The notes under the pieces are model-generated. The model did no database searches. It was not told the DNA's origin and saw only the letters and a program-made list of their open reading frames with translations. From positions 1 to 8,586 of the forward strand of contig JANTGB010000076.1 in NCBI GenBank assembly GCA_024763115.1: a DNA stretch of 8,586 nt, given 5' to 3'. Position 1 is the stretch's first letter. Every line of letters starts with the position of its first letter. The translations under genes were made by a program, and so were the position numbers. Shown here one piece after another: positions 1 to 6,037 of this stretch. This DNA is from Desulfobulbaceae bacterium. Lineage in GTDB: Bacteria; Desulfobacterota; Desulfobulbia; Desulfobulbales; SURF-16.

Positions 1-95
1 GTGCCGTAGATTTTTGTGATCAGGGCGGCGCAGCGTATTAGTCATACGTAAGCCGGACTGATCGCGGAAATATGCGGTGCCCTGTGAGCAGTTAC
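1..95. repeat. Dispersed intergenic repeat element, copy A (right part)
   Basis: This stretch aligns with 5464-5557 in the same orientation. By hand alignment about 63 of 95 positions match with one gap, including a nearly identical first ten bases, a shared GGCGCAGC block and a shared CAGTTAC end. Its right end, GTGAGCAGTTAC at 84-95, is the terminal motif also seen at 1228, 1332, 1396, 5380 and 5557. The left end of the element lies before the window start or is missing. No coding potential is evident. Bases 80-95 are a perfect 16-bp inverted copy of 1228-1243, so inverted element ends flank the OmpA-family gene. Confidence 0.6.
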
Positions 96-206
96 AAGTA
101 GAATTAACCGGTGTAAATGTTTGTAAAATAAAATTTGCTTGAAAAACCGTTGAATAATTAGTAACTTTATACACATATAGAAATTATTACTAAAAGGAGA
201 ATTTTA

Positions 207-1217
207 ATGAGAAAAAAATTGTTAATTTCAGCCTTGACAATCATGGCAGCTTCCCTTGTAAGCAGTAACGGTTTTGCCCAGATTGAAGAAGAATCAATTA
301 CTTTTTCACCCCTGATTGGTGGAATTGTTTTTGAAGGAAATCAGAATGTTGATGATGATATGGCCGTTGGTCTGGGCTTTGGATACAATTTTACCAAAAA
401 CTGGGGCGCCGAAGGAACATTCAGGTTCATCGACACTGAAGACGACATAAGCGGCTCAAGTGAAAATATTGACGGCAGGTTGTATCATCTTGATGCCCTG
501 TATCATTTTATGCCGGACAACAAACTGGTACCCTATGTTGCCGCCGGACTTGGCGGAATCACCCTGGAAGACAATCCGGACGGCAATAACACCAATCCTC
601 TCTTTGACTATGGGGCCGGAGTAAAATATTTTCTTAATGAAAATGTGGCACTGCGCGGCGATGTCCGTCACATGGTAACTTTTGATGATCACTATAATAA
701 TCTTGTTTATGCCGTTGGCTTGGCTTTTCAGTTCCCCATCAAACCTGAGGTGGTTCCCGCTGTAGCGCCTCCTCCCCCGCCTCCTGAGCCGAAACCGGCT
801 CCGGTTGTGAAAAAAGCCCCGGCTCCCAAACCAGTTCCGCCGCCTCCGCCGATAATGGAAGAGGTTTCAGTAAAACTGCATATTGAATTTGATTTCGACA
901 AAGATAATGTAAGATCAATCTATGAAAATGATTGTCGCAGGGTAGCAAAATTTCTCAGGGATTATCCGGAGGTAACTATTGAGGTAGATGGTCACACTGA
1001 TTCAAGGGGTGATGCTGATTATAATATGAAGTTATCGCAACGAAGGGCTGAAAACGCCAAAAATTACCTGATTAATAATTATGGGATAGATCCGGCGAGA
1101 ATAACGGCAAAAGGCTTTGGCGAAACACAGCCTGTTGCTTCCAATGATACGGATGAGGGAAGGCAGAGAAATCGCCGGGTAGTTGCCGTGGTAAAAACCA
1201 TGGTTGAAAAAAAATAA
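207..1217 (+). CDS. OmpA-family outer membrane protein (beta-barrel plus peptidoglycan-binding domain)
   Basis: This is a 336-residue outer-membrane protein that probably anchors the outer membrane to the cell wall and may form a small pore. Residues 1-24 form a signal peptide: basic MRKK, a hydrophobic core, and a G-F-A cleavage site before Q25. Residues about 25-178 alternate glycine and aromatic positions as in an eight-strand OmpA-like barrel. A proline-rich linker covers about 182-222. Residues about 223-336 are an OmpA C-terminal domain with GHTDSRGDADYN and LSQRRA. D265 and R280 sit 15 residues apart, the spacing of the diaminopimelate-binding Asp and Arg of E. coli OmpA. The start is fixed by AAGGAGA at 194-200, six bases before the ATG. 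The gene appears monocistronic, with a terminator at 1351-1390. The AT-rich region 96-190 should hold the promoter, but I found no convincing -35/-10 pair. The family is clear; the exact role is not. Confidence 0.93.
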   Translation: MRKKLLISALTIMAASLVSSNGFAQIEEESITFSPLIGGIVFEGNQNVDDDMAVGLGFGYNFTKNWGAEGTFRFIDTEDDISGSSENIDGRLYHLDALYHFMPDNKLVPYVAAGLGGITLEDNPDGNNTNPLFDYGAGVKYFLNENVALRGDVRHMVTFDDHYNNLVYAVGLAFQFPIKPEVVPAVAPPPPPPEPKPAPVVKKAPAPKPVPPPPPIMEEVSVKLHIEFDFDKDNVRSIYENDCRRVAKFLRDYPEVTIEVDGHTDSRGDADYNMKLSQRRAENAKNYLINNYGIDPARITAKGFGETQPVASNDTDEGRQRNRRVVAVVKTMVEKK

Positions 1218-1227
1218 AAAAAAACTG

Positions 1228-1332
1228 GTAACTGCTCACAGGGTACCGGACCCGGTATCTTGTCAGCTCGCTTGCCTGCATCCTGTAACCAGTTACTATT
1301 ATCTCTAAGAGAGCTTACCCGTGAGTAGTTAC
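1228..1332. repeat. Short inverted-repeat element, copy C
   Basis: This 105-bp noncoding element starts 10 bases after the stop of the OmpA-family gene. Its ends are GTAACTGCTCAC (1228-1239) and GTGAGTAGTTAC (1321-1332), inverted copies matching at 11 of 12 positions. Inside are a small hairpin, TACCGG/CCGGTA at 1244-1257, and a TCCTGTAAC block at 1281-1289 that recurs inside the element after gpmI (5421-5429). The matching ends and shared internal block suggest a related mobile or once-mobile noncoding element. No transposase gene is present in the window. Confidence 0.55.
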
Positions 1333-1350
1333 AATGATTGAGCAGTTTTT

Positions 1351-1390
1351 ATAATAAAAAAAGGAGCCTCCGGGCTCCTTTTTTTATTAT
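1351..1390. terminator. Strong bidirectional-looking hairpin terminator
   Basis: This is a perfect 18-bp palindrome with a four-base loop, TCCG at 1369-1372. The inner stem GGAGCC/GGCTCC is flanked by an A-run on the left and a T-run on the right, giving a canonical intrinsic terminator that could work on either strand. It lies 134 bases after the OmpA-family gene and well before glgX, so it isolates the two transcription units. It is sandwiched between repeat elements C and D. Confidence 0.85.
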
Positions 1391-1395
1391 TATAG

Positions 1396-1529
1396 GTAAC
1401 TACTCATGGGGTAAGCGTCCTAAGCTTTTTTCCAAGACTCGGCTTGAAAAAAGAGGCCTCCGGCAGCTCGACAAAGATCGCCTGTTGAATTGTAGGTCTG
1501 CTTGCTACCACCATATATAGAGAAGTTAC
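1396..1529. repeat. Short inverted-repeat element, copy D
   Basis: The left end GTAACTACTCAT (1396-1407) is the inverse of the right end of copy C, and TAGAGAAGTTAC (1518-1529) is a degenerate right end matching at 9 of 12 positions. An internal hairpin pairs 1425-1436 with 1443-1453 (CTTTTTTCCAAG / CTTGAAAAAAG, one bulged base). Together with 1313-1332, the first 21 bases form a long inverted repeat around the terminator. The right boundary is less certain than that of the other copies. Confidence 0.4.
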
Positions 1530-1553
1530 CAAAAATCAAAACAAAAAATTGTT

Positions 1554-1583
1554 TAGACAATGGTCGTAAGCGCCTGATTTATT
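1554..1583 (+). promoter_or_regulatory. Weak candidate promoter for glgX-gpmI
   Basis: TAGACA at 1554-1559 (five of six matches to the sigma-70 -35 consensus) is followed after 18 bases by TTTATT at 1578-1583 (four of six matches to -10). It lies just past repeat element D and would give a leader of roughly 70 bases before glgX. A small palindrome, ATTGT-TTAG-ACAAT at 1548-1561, overlaps the -35 and could be an operator. Both are by-eye matches in AT-rich DNA. Confidence 0.25.
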
Positions 1584-1658
1584 TTTGAGTGAACCCAAAG
1601 CGTAGATTTCGAGCGAGTACTGAACAGAGTGACAGCTTTTCTGAAGTAAGGCACTGAA

Positions 1659-3743
1659 ATGCAAAAATATTTACTTAAATCAGGTTGGCGTTATCCTCAC
1701 GGTACGACATTTTCGCCCGAGGGAACGAATTTTTGTATTTTTTCAAAAAACGCTACCGGAATGGAGCTGCTTCTTTATGAAACCCCTGAGGCGGTTAAAC
1801 CCTTTCAGGTGGTGATACTTGATCCGGAAGAGAACCGCACCTTTTTTTTCTGGCATGTTTATGTTGTCGGGCTGCCGGTCGGCATCTGCTACACCTGGCG
1901 AGTCAATGGTCCTTATGATCCGGTAGATTCAGGATTTCGTTTTAACCCGGAAATGGAACTGGTTGATCCCCGGGCAAGGATTGTTACCGACAATTTCTGG
2001 GACAGGAGAAAGGTCTGTAAATCGGATGCGAGTCGGGGCAAAAGTCTGCGGGCCATGGTCTGTGATTCCGGGGATTATGACTGGGAGGGAGATACCAACC
2101 TTCACCTGCCGCCGGAAAAAACTATTATTTATGAACTTCATGTCGGCGGTTTTACCAGGCATGAATCCTCAGCGGTAAAGCAGCCGGGAACCTATGCCGG
2201 AGTTATTGAAAAGATACCTTATTTGCGTAAACTGGGCATCACCGCTGTTGAGCTGCTGCCGGTAATGGCCTTTGATGAGCAGGATGTACCGGATAGTACC
2301 TGGAACCTGGGCCATAAAAATTATTGGGGCTATTCCACCCATAGTTTTTTCTCCCCTCATCCCGGTTATTGCCGGGTCCCGCTTGCCGGGACTCATATAA
2401 ATGAATTTCGCGATATGGTCAAAGCCCTGCATAAGGCCGGTATTGCCGTTATCCTTGATGTGGTTTTCAACCATACCGCCGAGGGGGGAGCTACCGGGCC
2501 GACAATTAATTTCAAGGGACTGGCCAATGACAGCTTTTATCATCTTGAAGAGCATGACCGCAGTATTTACCGAAATTATTCCGGTTGCGGCAATACGGTA
2601 AACTGTAATCATCCCCTGGCGGCTAAATTTATTGTTGAGTGTCTGGAATACTGGGTAAGGGAAATGCATGTTGATGCCTTTCGTTTTGATCTGGCCAGTA
2701 TTCTGGCCAGGGGGATGGACGGCAGGCCGGATCCCTATGCCCCGGTAATCTGGAATATTGAATTTTCCGATATTTTGTCCCGTTGCGGACTCATTGCCGA
2801 GGCCTGGGACGCCGGCGGTCTCTATCAGGTGGGCGGCTTTCCCGGTCTGCGCTGGGCCGAATGGAACGGCCGTTACCGGGATGTTATCCGGCAGTTTGTC
2901 AGGGGAGACAAGGGGCTTGTCTGCGAGGTAGCGACCCGGCTCTGCGGCAGCAGTGACCTTTATGAGACTTCCGGGCGGTTGCCCATTAACAGCATCAATT
3001 TTGTTACCTGTCATGATGGTTTTACTCTTTGGGATCTGGTTACTTATAACAAGAAACATAATGAAGACAATGGCGAATACAACCGGGACGGCTGTAATCA
3101 TAATTTGAGCTGGAACTGTGGAGTTGAAGGGGAAACCACGGATCAGAAGATCAACAGGCTGCGTCTGCGGCAGGCTAAAAACGTTATGGCTGTTCTACTC
3201 CTCAGTCACGGGGTGCCTATGATCCTCTCCGGTGATGAGGTTCTCCGCAGCCAGCAAGGCAATAACAACTGCTATTGCCAGGATAATGAATTGAGCTGGT
3301 TTGACTGGAGCCTGGTAAACAAAAATAAAGAAATGTTTCGTTTTGTCAGGGAAATGATTGCCTTTCGACTTCGTCATTCATGTCTGGCCCCGCGTCGTTT
3401 TGTCAGTGGCGTCAAGGAGAAGGGCAGGCGGCTGCCCGATATTACCTGGCATGGCCGAAAGTTGAAAAAACCGCCCTGGAATGATCCGGATGATAACCTG
3501 CTGGCCTATACTCTGGGAGGGGTCGGCCGCAGTGACGCGGATCTTCATATAATTTTGAATATGAATAATAAGAAAAGTCAGGTTCGTCTGCCCTATATCC
3601 GGGGGCGAAAATGGTATAAGGCTATTGACACGGCAGCGAAAAGTCCTGCTGATATTATATTGCCGGGCAGGCTGAGGAAAACGGAGAAGAAGGTATGCCT
3701 GGTAAAAGCTCATAGCATTAAAGTTTACGAATCAGGAAAATAA
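1659..3743 (+). CDS. glgX: Glycogen debranching enzyme (isoamylase type, GH13)
   Basis: This cytoplasmic enzyme hydrolyses alpha-1,6 branch linkages in glycogen after phosphorylase trimming. It has 694 residues, slightly longer than E. coli GlgX (about 657). Residues about 9-105 form the CBM48 N-terminal domain, with SGWRYPHGTTFSPEGTNFCI near its start. The catalytic barrel shows all four GH13 regions: DVVFNH (267-272), FRFDLA with the nucleophile D344, AEAWD with the acid/base E381, and CHDGFTLWD with the transition-state Asp D453. A GDE motif and the NNCYCQDNE stretch follow, as in GlgX and TreX-type debranchers. The ATG at 1659 follows TAAGG with seven bases of spacing. The stop is four bases before gpmI, so the two are almost certainly co-transcribed. 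An isoamylase or TreX-like label is a possible alternative. No glycogen synthase or phosphorylase is in the window. Confidence 0.93.
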   Translation: MQKYLLKSGWRYPHGTTFSPEGTNFCIFSKNATGMELLLYETPEAVKPFQVVILDPEENRTFFFWHVYVVGLPVGICYTWRVNGPYDPVDSGFRFNPEMELVDPRARIVTDNFWDRRKVCKSDASRGKSLRAMVCDSGDYDWEGDTNLHLPPEKTIIYELHVGGFTRHESSAVKQPGTYAGVIEKIPYLRKLGITAVELLPVMAFDEQDVPDSTWNLGHKNYWGYSTHSFFSPHPGYCRVPLAGTHINEFRDMVKALHKAGIAVILDVVFNHTAEGGATGPTINFKGLANDSFYHLEEHDRSIYRNYSGCGNTVNCNHPLAAKFIVECLEYWVREMHVDAFRFDLASILARGMDGRPDPYAPVIWNIEFSDILSRCGLIAEAWDAGGLYQVGGFPGLRWAEWNGRYRDVIRQFVRGDKGLVCEVATRLCGSSDLYETSGRLPINSINFVTCHDGFTLWDLVTYNKKHNEDNGEYNRDGCNHNLSWNCGVEGETTDQKINRLRLRQAKNVMAVLLLSHGVPMILSGDEVLRSQQGNNNCYCQDNELSWFDWSLVNKNKEMFRFVREMIAFRLRHSCLAPRRFVSGVKEKGRRLPDITWHGRKLKKPPWNDPDDNLLAYTLGGVGRSDADLHIILNMNNKKSQVRLPYIRGRKWYKAIDTAAKSPADIILPGRLRKTEKKVCLVKAHSIKVYESGK

Positions 3744-3747
3744 AATT

Positions 3748-5367
3748 ATGAGACTGGAAAAATTAAACGGTTATTCTGCTTTTCCCGGGCCGGTTGTGAC
3801 GGTTATCATGGACGGCATGGGTATTGGCCCTCATGATGAGAGTGATGGTGTTTTCATGGGATATACTCCGAAACTTGACGAGCTTTTTCAGGAAAAACTT
3901 TTTACCCGGCTCAAGGCCCACGGTACTGCGGTGGGAATGCCGGATGATGGTGATATGGGTAATTCCGAGGTTGGTCATAATGCCCTGGGCGCGGGTCGGG
4001 TTTTTTCCCAGGGGGCAAAACTTGTCAGTGAAGCGCTTGCCTCAGGGCGGATATTTCAGAGCCGGGCCTGGAAGGAGATCCGAAAAAGATGCGCTCACGG
4101 CGGAACCCTTCATCTGCTGGGTATGGTGTCCGACGGCAATGTTCACAGCAATATCCTTCATCTATATATGCTGCTCGAGCAGGCAGCCAGGGATGATTTT
4201 CGCCGGGTACGGGTGCATGGACTGCTGGACGGCAGGGATGTCGGGGAAAAAAGCGCGCTTGATTATTTTATTCCCCTTGAGAAAAAATTAACAGAACTGT
4301 CAGCTGAGAACAGGGACTATCGCCTTGCTTCAGGGGGGGGACGGATGGTCACCACCATGGATCGCTATAATGCTGACTGGTCGGTTGTGGAAAACGGCTG
4401 GAAGGCCCATGTCCTGGGGCAGGCCAGAGAATTTCCTTCAGCAGTTGAGGCGATAAAGACCTCTTATAAAGAAAACCCGGCCATGACTGATCAGTATATG
4501 GCAGGTTTTGTTGTGGTTGAGAACGGCAAACCCGTCGGTACCATTGAAGACGGCGATGCTGTTGTTCTTTTTAATTTTCGTGGTGACCGGGCCATCGAGA
4601 TTTCCCGGGCCTTTACCGAGTCTGATTTTAAAGAATTTGAGCGGCAACGGGTTCCTGATGTTTTTTATGCCGGAATAATGGAATATGATTGTGATGCCCA
4701 TATTCCTCCTGACTATCTGGTAGAACCTCCGGCTATTGATCATACCCTGAGCGAATACCTTTGCGCCGCCGGAATCACTTCATATGCCGTTTCCGAGACC
4801 CAGAAATTCGGCCATGTCACCTATTTCTGGAATGGCAACAAGTCAGGTTATATTGACGAGAAACTGGAAAAATATGTGGAAATACCCTCTGATAAAATAA
4901 CTTTTGATCTCAGACCCTGGATGAAAGCGGCTGAAATTACTGATCAGGTTATCGCCGCAATTAACAGCGGCAAATATAAATTTATCCGTTTAAATTATGC
5001 CAATGGCGATATGGTGGGGCATACCGGAGTTGAAGCTGCCGTGCGTATTGCCGTGGAAACAGTGGATTTATGCCTTACCCGGTTACTTGCGGCCTTGAAA
5101 GAGGCGGGCGGAGTTGCCCTTGTTACCGCAGATCACGGCAGTGCCGACTGCATGTGGACGGAGAAAAACGGAAAAAGAACACCCATGGTTGCCCATACCA
5201 GAAATCCGGTTCCCTGTATTATCAAGGACTATAGCGGCAAAAATAATTTCTCCCTGACTGATATTGCCGGTCCCGGTTTAAGCAATGTGGCGGCAACAAT
5301 CTGTAACCTGCTGGGGTACCAGGCACCGAGTGAATATGATGAGTCTCTGCTGACTTTAGGCGCTTAG
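3748..5367 (+). CDS. gpmI: 2,3-bisphosphoglycerate-independent phosphoglycerate mutase
   Basis: This enzyme interconverts 3-phosphoglycerate and 2-phosphoglycerate in glycolysis and gluconeogenesis through a phosphoserine intermediate, using two metal ions, usually manganese. It has 539 residues, a little above the usual 510-515, with about ten extra residues at the N-terminus. The alkaline-phosphatase-fold ligands can all be placed: D22 in MDGMGIG, catalytic S73 in MGNSEVGHN, D421 and H425 in NGDMVGHTG, D462 and H463 in TADHGSAD, and H483 in AHTRNPVP. Substrate-site segments SDGNVHS (H133), LLDGRDVG and FNFRGDRA are present, so the enzyme should be active. The ribosome-binding site is weak (AGGA about 11 bases upstream), so translation may depend on coupling to glgX. 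A start further inside the gene is unlikely because D22 is needed. No clear terminator follows; repeat element B begins 13 bases after the stop. Confidence 0.96.
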   Translation: MRLEKLNGYSAFPGPVVTVIMDGMGIGPHDESDGVFMGYTPKLDELFQEKLFTRLKAHGTAVGMPDDGDMGNSEVGHNALGAGRVFSQGAKLVSEALASGRIFQSRAWKEIRKRCAHGGTLHLLGMVSDGNVHSNILHLYMLLEQAARDDFRRVRVHGLLDGRDVGEKSALDYFIPLEKKLTELSAENRDYRLASGGGRMVTTMDRYNADWSVVENGWKAHVLGQAREFPSAVEAIKTSYKENPAMTDQYMAGFVVVENGKPVGTIEDGDAVVLFNFRGDRAIEISRAFTESDFKEFERQRVPDVFYAGIMEYDCDAHIPPDYLVEPPAIDHTLSEYLCAAGITSYAVSETQKFGHVTYFWNGNKSGYIDEKLEKYVEIPSDKITFDLRPWMKAAEITDQVIAAINSGKYKFIRLNYANGDMVGHTGVEAAVRIAVETVDLCLTRLLAALKEAGGVALVTADHGSADCMWTEKNGKRTPMVAHTRNPVPCIIKDYSGKNNFSLTDIAGPGLSNVAATICNLLGYQAPSEYDESLLTLGA

Positions 5368-5379
5368 GCCCCTGTAATT

Positions 5380-5557
5380 GTAACTGTTCAGGTAGGGGAG
5401 AAAAACCGCCACAATCAATGTCCTGTAACAGTTCAGAGGTAAGCGAACGAAGTGAGACTCCGTGTGCCTTAGATGTGAGTGATAAGGCCGGCGCAGCATA
5501 CCGGCGCAATGTAAGACAGACTGTTTGGGCGCAGATGGAGCGCAGCTGAACAGTTAC
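5380..5557. repeat. Complete inverted-repeat element, copy B
   Basis: This 178-bp noncoding element has perfect 12-bp inverted ends: GTAACTGTTCAG at 5380-5391 and CTGAACAGTTAC at 5546-5557. A third near-copy of the left end, GTAACAGTTCAG, lies in direct orientation at 5425-5436. The right half (5464-5557) aligns with 1-95. It also carries the TCCTGTAAC block (5421-5429) found inside copy C. It shows no coding potential and no transposase. Structure and position, just after a gene's stop, resemble a MITE or a REP-like element. Confidence 0.65.
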
Positions 5558-5837
5558 AGAATTTGTTATGTTTTAATCCGGGAATGCACTTGTTTCAAAT
5601 GACCACAATATATAGTGCACATCCTGCCGAGAAGGAATATTTTGTAAAACCTGCCTTCTCAGCAGCAGGTTTCTAATTTGTTTAAATTATAAGAATTTTT
5701 CAACAATAAATCCCTTCTCTTTTTGATATGGAGGATGCCTGCAAATAAAATAACGCAAAATTAACCTGTTATCAAAAGATTTCTGCAACTACAAGATGTA
5801 GTATGTGCTGGAGTTAAGTGCATACCCCGGTAATTAT
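5558..5837. other. AT-rich gap with overlapping hairpins, no gene seen
   Basis: I see no credible gene here. The notable structure is at 5624-5672. CTGCCGAGAAGG (5624-5635) can pair with CCTTCTCAGCAG (5654-5665) at 11 of 12 positions. Alternatively, AAACCTGC (5647-5654) can pair with GCAGGTTT (5665-5672) perfectly around a ten-base loop. The two pairings compete for bases 5654 and 5665 and for the intervening segment. The second is followed by a T-containing stretch without a long T-run, so it is at best a weak terminator for glgX-gpmI. A short inverted pair, TGCACT/AGTGCA, lies at 5585-5619. Confidence 0.4.
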
Positions 5838-5897
5838 AATTAACAACCCAATAATTTGTTATATTTTAATTGACAACTCAATATTTTGTTATTATTA
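5838..5897 (+). repeat. Tandem 30-bp imperfect direct repeat upstream of the ATPase gene
   Basis: Two adjacent units, 5838-5867 and 5868-5897, match at about 25 of 30 positions. Each contains AATT(A/G)ACAAC(C/T)CAAT followed by TTTGTTAT. The 30-base period is close to three helical turns, so two protein copies would bind on the same face of the helix. The second unit overlaps a candidate promoter. This looks like a regulator-binding region for the genes from 6038 onward, but AT-rich DNA makes chance similarity possible. Confidence 0.5.
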
Positions 5898-5898
5898 G
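5870..5898 (+). promoter_or_regulatory. Candidate sigma-70 promoter for the eCIS ATPase transcript
   Basis: A perfect TTGACA (5870-5875) is followed after 17 bases by TATTAG (5893-5898), which matches the -10 consensus at four of six positions. It sits inside the second unit of the tandem repeat. Transcription from here would give a leader of about 130 bases before the ATG at 6038. It is the best -35 element I found in the gap, but the weak -10 suggests a need for activation. Confidence 0.4.
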
Positions 5899-6037
5899 TA
5901 AATTTTGTTGATTGTTTCTTGTGTATGGTTCATCGATTTACCTGCTTTTCAACTGATAATGAAAAGTGATTTTTTGTCAATTGTCATTTTTTTGGAAGTC
6001 GCTGATCGTTTTTTGAACGAATTAACACCGGGATACA

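Noticed and set aside
1338..1520. A 60-codon open frame on the + strand
   Set aside because: It runs straight through the perfect terminator palindrome and most of repeat element D, has no ribosome-binding site, and its product resembles no known family.
2169..3101. A 310-codon open frame on the - strand
   Set aside because: It lies entirely inside glgX, whose catalytic motifs are all in the + strand frame. The - strand product has no recognisable motif.
1..5557. Recurring GTAAC(T/A)G motifs considered as a CRISPR array or as attachment sites
   Set aside because: The copies are irregularly spaced, differ in orientation and lie outside any array. No cas, integrase or tRNA gene is present.
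5809..5822. Possible sigma-54 promoter (TGG...TGC)
   Set aside because: The GG and GC dinucleotides are eight bases apart instead of the required ten, and the rest of the consensus is missing.
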